DNA from: Leishmania mexicana MHOM/GT/2001/U1103
Lineage: Eukaryota; Euglenozoa; Kinetoplastea; Trypanosomatida; Trypanosomatidae
Length of the DNA: 64,000 nucleotides
NCBI RefSeq assembly: GCF_000234665.1
Contig: NC_018338.1
Span: 1,218,084-1,282,083, forward strand
Reading direction: 5' to 3'
A program made the translations under genes and the position numbers. The notes beneath the pieces are model-generated. The model ran no database searches, was not told the DNA's origin, and saw only the letters and a program-made list of their open reading frames with translations. Of the stretch, positions 11,433 to 21,980 are shown in pieces (the first letter of the stretch is position 1; each line of letters opens with the position of its first letter).

Positions 11433-13547
11433 TCAGTCGCCCAAGTACGGCGGCGGCAGTGGTGGGGGCGGAAACATGTCATCAACGTCATCCCTACCTG
11501 GGACGTACGGAGGAGGCAGCGCGTACGGCGGCAAGCTCGGCGAGACACCAACGTGCGAGAGACGTGAGGAGCGCGGGGCAGGGCGGTACTCTGGTGCAGG
11601 GCTGAGCGCATCCACGTAGGACGGCGGTGGCGGTGGTGGTGGTGGCGGCGGTGGAAACCCGACGCCGTCACGGAGACTCGACAGACCAGCGTAGTCGCCG
11701 TACATAGCCTCAATTTTCGGCACCGGTGTGGGGCGGTACTCGGGGGAGTTAGCGCTGAGCTGAAAATAAGGGACAAATTCCTTTGCAGCGGCGTTCATGT
11801 GCGAGCCACCTGGCGAGGACATGACGTCAATCCGCCTGTCTTTTTCAGCTCCTGACGCGGCAGGCGCCGCTCCGCTGCCCGTCGCTTTCGGTGGCGAAAT
11901 CGGAGCTGCGGAGGCGGCTGCAAGGGCATGGGCTCTCGCTGCAATCGCCCCCGCCACCGCTGCGGCTCGATCGACAAAGCCACCAAAGGGGTTGGCATTG
12001 GGGACGGCCGCAGCCGCACCAGATAGCGTTGACCCTGTCTGCACCACATACGGTGGTGTAGGAGAAGTGGCGACCGGCCGCACCTTGCACGCCTCGGATT
12101 TGCCAGTTGGAATCGACGCAGCACCTACGTGGGCGGCGGCGACAGAGGTGGTGTCAGAAGCAGCGCCCCCATTCCCGTTGCCAGCGGGCTTGGCCTTCCC
12201 GTGCGGCGTAGCTGCGGTGTTGTCGATAGTGAGGAGAGAAGGGCTAGAGGTCGGCGAAGCGCTCATGCAGGAATTGTGAGCCGCCGTGCTTGCGGCAGCA
12301 CCGCTGCTCCCCGTCTTTGCGAGGCCGTCACCTGCGCCATGGCAGTTGCGCTCCGTTTTCACTGGATTGCCGCGGCGGCTGGGAGAGATGTACGGAGGCG
12401 ACACCTGCACTCGCAGCGTACACCCACGAGTGTTCTTGCCGTCCACATCCAGCGCCTTGCGCGTCGCCTCAAGGTTAGCGAACGTGATGAAGGCGCGTCG
12501 ACGGTGAGATGGCGCCTTGTCCTCAACAAACTCCGACGAGACAATCGGAAGCGGCTCAAAAAACGATAGCACCTCTGCTAAAGTCGCGCCCTCGTACAGG
12601 TTGTACACGACGACGGTGTTCAGTGTGTGCGGCAGGTGCAACCAATGCTTCTTTACATCGTCCCAGTGCTGCTCGCGTAACTTGCGTAGGGTGGCGTCCT
12701 CGAGCGAGGGCACGGGAACAAGTGGGGAGACAGGGCGGAGAATGAACGGTAGTAGATCGCCTTCGTCGTCCGAGTCCTCGTCCTCGTACTTCTCCAGCAG
12801 GTCGCAGGCATCTTGGGAGGACGGCATAATGATGACACCGCCGTCGTGTGGCCGCTGCTCGTCGTGGTAGCGTAGGTCAAACTCGGTCCAGCCACTGAAC
12901 TCCTGAAACTCACGCAGCGCCTCCGCCGGGTCCCAGTCCTTGTGAAAGCGAATACCGACGAGGTGGCTGTGGGTGGCGAGACTCAAGCCGTAATCGAGCA
13001 GCAGATAAAAGCCCAATCCGTGCGCGTCGTCGAGCGAGCTGTCGGACGAAAACTCGGAGTAGTCGATGAAGCTTGCCTCAAACTCGTTACTCGTCCCAGC
13101 GGTAGCAGCGGCGTTGTCAGTGGTCGCGTCAGACCCTGCAGACGCAGAGGGCAAAGCAGGAGAGGCGGCGGGGCCCTTCCACTTCTTTGCCTTCGCAGCC
13201 GGTTCCACCTGCAGGCATTCCAAGATCTCCTTAACGTGAAGACCCCCAGGCAGATAATCGGCGTTCCGCAGCAGCGGCATGAGGGCGGTGCCTGTCAGGA
13301 CAGACTCCGCCTCACCGTGCTCGCAGTCCAGCCCAAACCGCTTGGCGCAGAGTGACAGCAGCTTGCGGAACGTCGGCGCGAAGGCGGGGAAGTGGAGGCG
13401 GAATGGACGGCGAGTGCCCACCTCGTTCACGCAAAGTACCACATCATACTCGATGCCGAGCAAGAAGCGCAGCGATGACGGAACGCTCAACGCCTTGAGC
13501 TCAAGGAAGTCAAGCCCGTACTGATTGAGGTCCTGTTCCGTTTTCAT
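11433..13547 (-). CDS. RRM protein with proline-rich C-terminus, 704 aa
   Basis: The start MKTEQDLNQYG is chosen because a clear splice acceptor lies about 92 bases upstream (13640-13641), inside the longer open frame. Residues 1-115 form a Leu-rich, probably folded domain that I do not recognise. A second globular-looking part spans 155-270 and ends in an acidic stretch (YEDEDSDDEGD). An RNA recognition motif lies at about 308-385, with RNP2-like VVVYNL at 312-317 and RNP1-like RRAFITFA at 350-357. The spacing and the Leu-His-Leu-Pro-His lead-in recall calcipressin/RCAN-type RRMs, but I see no convincing calcineurin-docking motif. Residues 390-600 are Ala/Ser/Gly/Pro-rich and disordered. The last 80 residues are strongly proline-rich, with a run of about twelve prolines and PPPY repeats that could bind SH3 or WW-like domains. 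The likely role is RNA binding or post-transcriptional control. Confidence 0.85.
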   Translation of the reverse strand: MKTEQDLNQYGLDFLELKALSVPSSLRFLLGIEYDVVLCVNEVGTRRPFRLHFPAFAPTFRKLLSLCAKRFGLDCEHGEAESVLTGTALMPLLRNADYLPGGLHVKEILECLQVEPAAKAKKWKGPAASPALPSASAGSDATTDNAAATAGTSNEFEASFIDYSEFSSDSSLDDAHGLGFYLLLDYGLSLATHSHLVGIRFHKDWDPAEALREFQEFSGWTEFDLRYHDEQRPHDGGVIIMPSSQDACDLLEKYEDEDSDDEGDLLPFILRPVSPLVPVPSLEDATLRKLREQHWDDVKKHWLHLPHTLNTVVVYNLYEGATLAEVLSFFEPLPIVSSEFVEDKAPSHRRRAFITFANLEATRKALDVDGKNTRGCTLRVQVSPPYISPSRRGNPVKTERNCHGAGDGLAKTGSSGAAASTAAHNSCMSASPTSSPSLLTIDNTAATPHGKAKPAGNGNGGAASDTTSVAAAHVGAASIPTGKSEACKVRPVATSPTPPYVVQTGSTLSGAAAAVPNANPFGGFVDRAAAVAGAIAARAHALAAASAAPISPPKATGSGAAPAASGAEKDRRIDVMSSPGGSHMNAAAKEFVPYFQLSANSPEYRPTPVPKIEAMYGDYAGLSSLRDGVGFPPPPPPPPPPPSYVDALSPAPEYRPAPRSSRLSHVGVSPSLPPYALPPPYVPGRDDVDDMFPPPPLPPPYLGD

Positions 13548-16500
13548 TATTTTGCAACGACTTGGAGGCCTTTCCTTAAAAAAAAACTCCGCCTCCTTTG
13601 AAGTTCGTGCTCGCTCTTCGCTGGGGAAGCGCACGGCGACTGAAGAAGACAGACACAGACACACACAGACACGCGTTGTAGCGGCCCCGTGATGATGATG
13701 AAGGGGTATTTGTTTGTGTGCGTGTACTGGAGATGTGCTGCCGCGCACGAAATGAACAGAAAACAGGAACAAAGATAAGGGAAACCCCTCGATTAAAAAG
13801 AAAAAGAAAAGACGGTGGCAGGGGAGTGGCGCAGTAGTGGACCGGTTCCCGTCCCGTCTCGCAACGGACCGTGCTCGTCAAGTGCAGAGCCCGATCGTTC
13901 TATGTGGGGCGATCGCGGGAAAGAACAAAAGAAAAAAAAGAGTGCACGCTGACAGGAGCGGCAAAACGGGGGAGATGCGGAATGAGGTGAGAGCGACGGT
14001 GGCGCTATGCTGCCTGTCGATACGAGAGCAGGTGTAGGGGAGGGAGGGAGGTAAGAGAAGTGCGACGTTGCTACCTCAATGTTGTACCCTCTGCTGTCAT
14101 AGTGTGTTCGCTCTTCTGATCACCTTCGCCCTCACCACTGCGATAACGTACTCTGACCCTGTTCTTTGCCTCACAAGAGCAAACACGAAGGGGGAGAGCG
14201 AGAACGAAAAACGACACACTGCGACGTACAATAACAACGCCGCAGGAACAACAAAAAAGGGAATAAATAAATATATAGGTCGAACGGAACGCGATGCGGT
14301 GTGACCCGGGGTGGTGAGACAGGTAAAGGTCAAACAAAGACGAGAAACAAGAGAATCAATGAACAAGGCGGAGGCTCGGGGGCGGGGGGGTGTTGGTGAT
14401 GGTGGTGGTGGTGGTGGTAGTGGCCTAGAGAAGTGCGGCGAGAGTAAAGCCGCGAAGATGAAAAAATGCGAAACCAAAACAGGCGTAATATATAAAGATC
14501 TGTGTGCGTAGACAAGCCACACAAGCGAGAAAGGTGTAGAGAGAAGGAAGATGATGTATATATATGTGCACGGGGATGTGTGCACGAGGAAGAATCTGCA
14601 CGAGGCAATACGCGCAGGTGTGCGTTGTGCGCGCTTCCTCGTGTGGATTCCTTTTCTTTTTGGGGGGAGGAGAGAGTCGACAAACGTTACGGTTTTTCCT
14701 CTTCTCCTTTTATTTAGTATGTTCCGCCTTTGATTCTCGCTGTGTGTCTGTGTATCGGTGCTGGTGAGATGAACCGAGGCGTAGGTGAAGTCGTTATGAT
14801 CACAGTGCGTGACAGGTTTGTTGGAATGTGATGTTGGTGTTTTCTTTTCTTTTTTGTTCGCGTGTGTGTGTGTGTGTGGAGTATGGTGCGTATCCAAGAG
14901 CCAGCCAAAGCACACATGCAGGCAAGAATACACACGTCATGAGCAGTTGACGCCACCCGGGAAAGAAAAGACAGAGAAAGGTGTTGGGGGCGAGGCAAAG
15001 AAGAGCGGTGAGGTGAACGATACAGTGGACGAGGAGGAAAAGGCGCATCGACAGAGGCGTGCGTGCAGCATCGCGCTGTCGCTACAGTGACGCGCGAGGA
15101 GCGTGATTGCTGAGCACCCAGTCGTCACCGTCCAAGCTCCTCTCCATGAGCGTCTTGGAGACGAAGAGAGAGAGGACGCCGCTGCGAAAAAGACCGCCGC
15201 CATGCACAGCAGCACTGTTCGGCACGTCTTGCCGTGGCACACCAAGCCCCGGCGAGGACATGCGTGCGGTGCATATAAGCACGCACACACACCACTGCAT
15301 GGTAGAACAACAGGAACAGGCTTTTGGCGACCTTTGCTTCTCAGTTGAGCCCGCATCGCTGAGGTTGTAGCAACTCGTGTGTAATCGCGGAGGAGGAAGA
15401 CGAGAGATGAGTAAGCGAGCAATGGAAGCAAAGAGGAAAAATTACAAGAGGGAGAGCAAGAAAAAAAAGACACAAAATCCGGAGCGATGGAAGACCTGCC
15501 AAAACACACAGATGCACACATACAAGCGAGCCAGCACTCTCGCCTCTGCCCGCCACCACCACCATGAACATCCTTTCGTGTGCCGTAGCGGATCTATGCT
15601 CGCGCACAATGAAGTGCGCCAAAGCGCTTAACGATACGCACAAGCCAATCAAAAGCCTAGAAAATGAAACCCCGAGAGATGTTCCTGCCTTGGCGTGTCT
15701 CCTGTGGGCGCGTACATCCCCGTGCAAAGGAGAGAATTCCTTGCGCATGTTCGGCAAATAGAGTAAAGTGTGGCTGTGCACACACACGAAAAGAAGAAAC
15801 ACCGCATAAGCACAAAGTGATCTATTCTGACCACATCACCGGACGCCGTCGCCACCGTCCATTCCAACAGCACCATGAAAGGTGCAGCAACTGCAGCAGC
15901 ATCAACAGGTAATCCATCTTGCCGCGCACGCCAGAACAAAAATAAAAAGTTACACAGGCATACGCGCTATGGCAGCGACAAAACAAAAACATACAAGGTA
16001 CCCCTTTCGAGGAGAGAAAAGATAACGCCGAGAAGAAAGGGGATGACGATGCGGACACCATAGTGTACGCAGACGCACGCGCACGTAAACACGTACATGG
16101 CTGAGTGTGTCCTGAAGGCCCAGTGCTCACCTGAACCTACCCCGACGCCACTCAAGCGCACCACCACTAACACCACCGCCGCACAGGACGCACGCATACG
16201 CGGTGTGACAACAACTCCCAAACTTTAGCACACTCACACACGCAGACGAGGTGTTTTGCCAAGAACAACAACAGCAAAAACGATATGCGCGACGGATGTG
16301 GAGGAGTCCAGAAAGGGGGAAGTGAGAGGAGGTGCCAGAGGATGCGGCACGAACGAAAAGAGACCCGCTGTCGTTGCCTCCTCCTTGAGAGAAGCGGTTG
16401 CCGAGGGGGGAGGGGGAGCGCAGGTGTGCGCGTGAAGAGCGCCAGCAAGACGTGGGTGGTATGGTCATGAAGTGGTGCGACTGGGAGGGGAGGGCGTGAG

Positions 16501-16746
16501 AGGGAGCACGACGATACACTTGTGTGGAAAGTATGATGAAGAGAGAGAGACACCGTTTTGGGGGGCAAGAGGGGTCCGCAAGCAGCGTGGCGAGACTGAA
16601 GAAGCCGTCAAAAGAAAACGTCAGCAAGATGAGAGGCGAGCAGTTTGTAGGGTTTCACCATTGAGCCGCGCCCTCCATCCACCATAGACCGTCCCTGTTC
16701 AGCACGGTGATATTCTCGGGCTTCGGTTTGAGATAGCGCGTCACTC
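13548..16746. other. Intergenic: 5' leader of the RRM gene and 3' UTR of the PP2A B''-like gene
   Basis: Besides the splice acceptor near 13640, the region carries a GGT array at about 14397-14420, GT repeats at about 14860-14879 and many CA/GT runs. Open frames such as 14097-14933 and 14937-15521 are built from simple-sequence DNA, and I do not accept them as genes. Confidence 0.6.
13640..13672 (-). promoter_or_regulatory. Predicted trans-splice acceptor of the RRM gene
   Basis: On the minus strand a pyrimidine/GT-rich tract ending in TCTTCTTCAG sits about 92 bases before the chosen ATG. The AG lies at 13641-13640. This predicts spliced-leader addition here, and it is the reason for rejecting the longer N-terminal open frame. 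Confidence 0.6.
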
Positions 16747-18741
16747 CTACTGTGCCTCAGCTGCCATGCGATCGTACTCGGCTCGCGCAAAGCGGTCCCA
16801 CTCTGTTTTCTCTACGCGCAGACGCATCTGGTGTTCACCAAACGGGTCGCGGTGCTCAAACAGCAAGAACTTCGACGCGTTGAAGATCATGTTGAAGAAG
16901 TTCGCGGGGGTGGGGCAGGAACGGAGGTCGCCAAGGGTGACGCCGTACTTGCGCACCTTGACGCGATCGAACCCGACCATGTCCAGCATCTGGCACACTG
17001 TATCCTCGTACGCTATGTCCCCCTCTGGCGAGTCGGAGAACTCGAGGAAACGCTGCTGGTTCTCCTCGAAGAACTGCATCATCTCATATCCGCTCAGCAC
17101 GCCGTCTTCGTCCGTGTCGAGCACCTTGAACCAGTAGAGCACTGCAGGCTCCGAGTTCTTGTCCTCCTCGGAGAGGCAGAAATACACAAAGTCCTCAAAG
17201 TCCATCTTGCCAGGCACGCCGGACGACAGTGGACGGCCGTAGCCCTCCACCACACGTTTGATTACTCCCGTCACGACCGAGCCTTGGCCGTAGTTGCACA
17301 GATCCTCGAAGCCGACGAGGAGGTCGCGGTCGGTGTCGAGCTCCCAGAACTTGCAGTACAGAACGTAGAAGTGCTCGTAGGAGAAGTAGTCGAGCACCAA
17401 GTTCACGTCCTTGGCGTCCAGCTCCATCATCCTCTCCGGCAGATCGCTGCGGTCAAAGTCGCGCCAGTAGATGCGGCCACACTGCTGACGTTCTAACATG
17501 TACATTATGCGCACCGCGACGGTGTGCCAGTAGTACTCCTGAAACTCCGGCTGCTGGAGGAACTGGAGGCCCGGGTGAGCCGCAACGAGGTACTTGCCCA
17601 TCCCCTCCAAGTCAGACAGCGTAATAAATTCCTTCTTGGGGTGTGTGCAGATGAGCTCGTAAAGGCGGCGGCTGACCGACAAGGGGGCGTAGACGTCGTT
17701 GTACACGTTACGGATTTGGGCAGCTGTTAGCGTGTCCGCGATGGCCGCGTCCAGTCCGCTGCGAGTCGCGATGTCCTTGAAGAGCGCCTCCTTGTACCAA
17801 ATTGGCACCTTGAACACCTTTGAGCTAATGTCGCCAAACACCCAGACAGTCTTCTTCACTGGGTCGTTCTTTTCGAGCAGGCGGTTCAGCTCCTGCGCCT
17901 CCTCCATGTCCGACTCCATCTGCAGCCCGCGAGACTCCCTCTTCGAGTAAAAGCACGGGATGTCTTCTAGAGTCGCCTGCTTGAGGTTGGCGGGCGGCGT
18001 CACGGCGAAGCTACCAGAGGTGTGCAAGAAGCGCGTCGTCGACTCACGAGCCGACAAGCCGAGGGTGGAGTTCGCGTCCAATGGACTGGTGAGGTCACCT
18101 GGCACCATGACAGCGTTCAGTGTCGTGTCTAGGCGAGGACTGCCGAGCGAGTGGACGCCGTGCGGCGAAAGACTGCCGGAGCCGCCGTGTGGAAGGGGGG
18201 CGCTGGGGTCTACAATCGGTTTCGGCTGCGGCGACGCCGGTGTGACCACTGGCGAGCCGGCGCGGTGAGGGTAATCGAGTTCGTCTACGCCGCCGGGGAA
18301 GCGCGCGATGAGACTGGGGGATGTCGATGGTTGGATGGGGCTCGGCGTTCGATCATCAGCCGCCAAGTAGGCGGCGGATTTACTCGACTTCTGTGGGGGA
18401 GACGGCTGCGGCGACTGGGCACGGTTAGCATTTCCACGCACCTCGGCGGAGCTCGTGGATAGCTCTGCGACTGGATCACTGTGCCGCGCGCCGTTTCCGA
18501 GCGTGTCCGCGCCGATGGCCTTTCCCTTCTTGTCCCCCGCGACTGCCGCAGCTGCGGTGGTCATGGAGGCGGCATTCTTGCCGCCCATCTCCGAATTCTG
18601 GTCTGTGGCCGACAGCGTCAGCACGCGATTCAGCAAATCACGAATGCGTTCCACATTTTCGTCCTCGGAAAGCCAGTTGGTATAAAGGTTGGCACAAAGC
18701 GCTTTGGCTGCCTGTGCGCCGAAGGTATTCTTGGCACTCAT
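16747..18741 (-). CDS. PP2A regulatory subunit B''-like EF-hand protein, 664 aa
   Basis: This protein resembles the B'' (PR72/PR130/TON2-type) regulatory subunit of protein phosphatase 2A, which binds the scaffold-catalytic core and confers calcium-sensitive targeting. Residues 1-45 form a helical start. Residues 50-255 are Ser/Pro-rich and probably disordered. The conserved part begins at about 262 with EDIPCFYSK, followed by helical segments. It contains two EF-hand-type loops: DTDRDLLVGFED at 469, with position 12 acidic, and DTDEDGVLSGYE at 542, which looks fully competent for calcium. The segment between them (KMDFEDFVYFCLSEEDK) is typical of B'' proteins. The length fits the family (about 500-700 aa). 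The start is the only ATG near the conserved N-terminal helix. The family call is strong; which phosphatase pathway it serves cannot be read from the sequence. Confidence 0.88.
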   Translation of the reverse strand: MSAKNTFGAQAAKALCANLYTNWLSEDENVERIRDLLNRVLTLSATDQNSEMGGKNAASMTTAAAAVAGDKKGKAIGADTLGNGARHSDPVAELSTSSAEVRGNANRAQSPQPSPPQKSSKSAAYLAADDRTPSPIQPSTSPSLIARFPGGVDELDYPHRAGSPVVTPASPQPKPIVDPSAPLPHGGSGSLSPHGVHSLGSPRLDTTLNAVMVPGDLTSPLDANSTLGLSARESTTRFLHTSGSFAVTPPANLKQATLEDIPCFYSKRESRGLQMESDMEEAQELNRLLEKNDPVKKTVWVFGDISSKVFKVPIWYKEALFKDIATRSGLDAAIADTLTAAQIRNVYNDVYAPLSVSRRLYELICTHPKKEFITLSDLEGMGKYLVAAHPGLQFLQQPEFQEYYWHTVAVRIMYMLERQQCGRIYWRDFDRSDLPERMMELDAKDVNLVLDYFSYEHFYVLYCKFWELDTDRDLLVGFEDLCNYGQGSVVTGVIKRVVEGYGRPLSSGVPGKMDFEDFVYFCLSEEDKNSEPAVLYWFKVLDTDEDGVLSGYEMMQFFEENQQRFLEFSDSPEGDIAYEDTVCQMLDMVGFDRVKVRKYGVTLGDLRSCPTPANFFNMIFNASKFLLFEHRDPFGEHQMRLRVEKTEWDRFARAEYDRMAAEAQ

Positions 18742-20319
18742 GGCGCTTGCGCGTCGCAGACGCAGCTCTGCGTTATAGCCGATAAAATGTAGTTGTCGTT
18801 CTCGCCGTCGTCGTGTCGGGATATGAATGCAGCTGGATGCATAAGCGTAGCGACCTCAGCCACCAGCTGTAGTGCGCTCAGCGAGAGCGACCGAAGCACA
18901 ACCCCTCTTCTACTGGTCGTGTAGTTCGGTGCGCACTGCAATGTCAAAGGAGAGCCGCACCTCAAGAAGGGATCCGAGCTCGGAAATCCCAAAACGAGTA
19001 TGCAGGTACCCCTCGCTGTGTACTTGTATTACCACTCTTCTCGCCTCCCTCCTCTGATACGTGTGCAAGCACCTCTGACCCTGTGTGTGTGTGTGTGTGC
19101 TTAGATGTGGAGTCCCACCCCGTCCTTCTCCAGCCTCTGTCGCCGACGAGCAGGGGGAGACTTGCTTTCCTCCTATCTATGCTTCTCCTGCTGCTCTGAC
19201 GGGAGTCCAAGGGCAAGAGATGGTGAAGGGAGACTGCGTGGGTCGAAAGAGAGGTGGAGTGCGGCGCACAGGCACACACACACAACAAAAAAAAACAATA
19301 ATCGTGCCGACCGCGTAGAGAGAAAATTTCCTCAGGCACACACGCACAGGGAGCTGCGAAAACAGGCGGTACACAACAGCACTGTTTCACGCGCAGCAGC
19401 AGCAGCAGTAGACGCGTGCACGTGGCAAACGTGGGAGAGAACGGCCCAGGACAGGACGGAAGAGGGAGAGGGAGAGGGCACGAAGAGAGAACGATGCGAA
19501 GAAACAGGCAAAAAAATCTCTAAAGCGGAGGAGAAAATACGCGCACGAAGAAAAGAAAAGGGCGCGGGGCACACAGTGTTAGCGCGTGATGGCAACAGCA
19601 AAGTCAGAGCTGGCCGCTGCGAACTAAAGCACGCAGACTAACGGAGCCAGAGATGCAGCTGATGAGGGGCAGATCGGCGGTGCCCAACTATACTGAGAGG
19701 GTGGCTGCGATGATGAGAGAAGATCGCAAGACTGAAAAACAAGAGCTTCAAAGGTACTTCTGTGCCGTGCCGTGCACCATCCAAACTGCGTCGGACGGTA
19801 CCAAGAAGGAGCGACGGAACAACAATAAAAAAATTTTCGGCAGGAACCTGTGCAGACGTGGATGAGAAAGGGGGTGGAGGGGATGTGCGGGTGAGGTTTT
19901 TAAGGAAGAACGGCGTGCGTAAGTGTGTGTGTGTGTACGCCAAGTCCGATGAGGTAGGGAAAGAGAGAGCCGAGACAAAGTAGGGGGTGTTTGAGCGTAG
20001 GCAAGAGGTGGGAGCGGAGACGATGAGTAAAACTGGGTCCGCAGGCGTTCGAGGAACACGAATGTATTACCTCACATAGACGAAAAAAAAGCCGTCGTGC
20101 TGGCATGCAGATGGACAGCTGACGCAGAAGCAAGTGGAAAGCGTGCACGCGCGCACATTCACTGTCTCCACTTGGAAGAGCGAAACGAGGCCTTCTCAGC
20201 AAAGGGCGTAGATGTAATCTGCAGCGTTGTCACTCGCAACGACAAAGACGGTCTCGGTAAAAGACTCTGAAGAAGTCTCTTCACCTTCCTTCTTGTTGCT
20301 TCGTTCTCTCGGACAGAGA

Positions 20320-20357
20320 CAGGCTTGAGCCTGCGTGACACCAGCAGAGGTGTCACG
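20320..20357 (-). promoter_or_regulatory. Two adjacent perfect hairpins in a 3' UTR
   Basis: Hairpin one pairs CAGGCT with AGCCTG around a two-base loop (20320-20333). Hairpin two pairs CGTGACACC with GGTGTCACG around a six-base loop (20334-20357). They abut with no spacer. They lie about 330 bases 3' of the thioredoxin-fold gene's stop codon and would be present in its transcript if the 3' UTR extends that far. Confidence 0.55.
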
Positions 20358-20410
20358 GATGTGGTAGAGGGCAGTCCAGGGGAAGTCAAGAGAAAAAAAA
20401 ACCCTGTGAC

Positions 20411-20559
20411 CCTCCTCTCCCCCCATCCCCTTCAGTCTCTCTTTTTTTCGGTCCAGATGTTAGGAGACACGCAAAAGTCTACGCCCCCCTCACACACACA
20501 CGCACACGCACACAGAAAGCGAAAGAAAAAAAGGGTGAAGGGGATGGGGGAGAGGAGGA
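20411..20559 (-). repeat. 23-bp inverted repeat forming a large stem-loop
   Basis: The arm at 20411-20434 (starting CCTCCTCTCC) is the reverse complement of the arm at 20537-20559 (ending GAGAGGAGG) over 23 bases, with one extra C bulged. The loop is about 100 bases. It begins about 125 bases 3' of the thioredoxin-fold gene's stop, so it lies in the presumed 3' UTR. Confidence 0.7.
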
Positions 20560-20682
20560 CATATCCGGCCATCACCTAATGTACATCAAACAAAGCCAGA
20601 GCATAGGCTCCCCCACAAATGACGCCACGAAGAAGAGAGAGAGCAGCACGGATTGGATGAGCCCCCAGCACATCCTAACGTG

Positions 20683-21189
20683 TTACGCAGCAGCCGCTAC
20701 GGCAGCAGCATCCCCCTGTGCCTCTGCTGCGGCGACTTGCCGCTGCTTTTCCTCCTCAGCTAGCTGGGCAGCCTTCACGGTGGCCTGGGTTGCGGCCATT
20801 TTTGCTAGTAGCTCCATTTTCTCTGTGTTGTCACCAATGAACTCGCCGACGACTTCGCCGTAGGAGTAGCTCTGCACAAACGGCACCGCGGTCACGCCAA
20901 GCGAGCGGCACACCTCCGAAGTCGTCGGAAGGGCGTAGCAGACAGCGATGTTGATATCCGTCAGTAATGCCGATCGACTGCTATTCAGTCTCTCCATTGC
21001 CTCGACGACGGTGTTCGTGGTAGCTGCATCTAGAGGACTCACTACAACAAGCAGTGCAGAGCCTGCATGTGACGTAACGACCCGCTGGAGATCATCAATC
21101 GTACTGACAGGCTTCACGACTGGCGGCGGTGGTGGTGGAGCGGCCTTCTTGCGTGACTTCTTCGTGGATGTGGAGCGGGACTTGGCCAT
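20683..21189 (-). CDS. Thioredoxin-fold protein lacking CXXC, 168 aa
   Basis: The start MAKSRSTSTKK is an ATG. A few codons upstream remain open but add nothing conserved. Residues 1-26 are basic then proline-rich, with a run of six prolines. Residues 28-135 read like a thioredoxin fold: a strand ALLVVVSP where the active site would follow, a helix, a second strand INIAVCYAL, then GVTAVPFVQSYSYGEVVGEF, which matches the cis-proline strand pair of thioredoxins (P103). The expected CXXC is absent: the position reads SPLDAATT, so redox activity by the usual mechanism is not expected. The C-terminus (140-168) is charged and then Ala-rich. This may be an adaptor or chaperone-like protein. The fold is inferred from the pattern only. 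Confidence 0.8.
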   Translation of the reverse strand: MAKSRSTSTKKSRKKAAPPPPPPVVKPVSTIDDLQRVVTSHAGSALLVVVSPLDAATTNTVVEAMERLNSSRSALLTDINIAVCYALPTTSEVCRSLGVTAVPFVQSYSYGEVVGEFIGDNTEKMELLAKMAATQATVKAAQLAEEEKQRQVAAAEAQGDAAAVAAAA

Positions 21190-21980
21190 TGCCAGGATTC
21201 TTGTTGGAGGATAGTGTTCTTCGTTCGTATGCACACGAACAATGAATTAAGAGTCGAAGGATAGGTATGCGCGAATGCAGGAGAAATCGAGGCGCGAAGC
21301 ATGGGCATCTGGCGATGTTGCATGCACTTCTCTCCAGGTGAGTAAGAAGTAAGCGAGCCACGTGTACATGAGCATACGGGATGCACCACTCCTCCTGTGC
21401 CCTGGAAAGAGACACGCAACCCCCTCCCTTGGCTTTCCACCTCTGGTGAGGAGGTGGTCTGCGTCAAGTGGCCCATCGGCGCGCGGCTCAGCCGCAAACA
21501 CGAGATGATTGCTTGCTCGCTCCCTTTTGCTCGCTCAGCCGCAGTGTGTGCAAGAGATGGAACGACGGGGAAGGAGGGGGGGTGGGTCTCCAGTACATGG
21601 AGAGCAAACATGGCCTCGATTCACCTTTGTCCTGCACAGTGGGGTACCCCCCCTCCGCCAAATCCTCTTTCTCTTTGTTTTCGTACAGCGCGTGTGCCGT
21701 AGCCGTGGGCCGTGCCAGGGCTACCTGGTGGTGGATGCTGCCCTTGACGAGCCTGTTCGTTTATTCCTTCGTGGTATCATCTCCCGTGAAGTCCCACTAA
21801 AAGACGAGGGAAATATAAAGAAAAAGACGTTACCTGCCGGGGCACGTGTCCGAAGCGAGAGGCTTTCCCCTTCCAGTCGTGCTTTTGCTCGCGCGCACGC
21901 ACGTGTGCAGCACTCCTCCCTCACCTCTCCCTGCCTCTTGCCATCGGTACGCCGCTTTTTCACCCATTTTCTTTTTTCTC

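Larger units (their letters stand above)
18742..20682. other. Intergenic: 5' leader of the B''-like gene and 3' UTR of the thioredoxin-fold gene
   Basis: The part next to the thioredoxin-fold gene has strong predicted hairpins (20320-20357 and 20411-20559, listed separately). Elsewhere there are GT repeats (about 19082-19099), a CAG run near 19395-19410 and purine-rich blocks. I find no supported gene. Confidence 0.6.

Noticed and set aside
10390..11619. 409-codon open frame on the plus strand
   Set aside because: Translation is Lys/Gln/His/Thr low complexity from A-rich and CA-rich repeats; the wrong strand for this array.
14097..14933. 278-codon minus-strand ORF
   Set aside because: His/Thr/Pro/Ser simple sequence from CA and GGT repeats; no balanced composition and no conserved motif.
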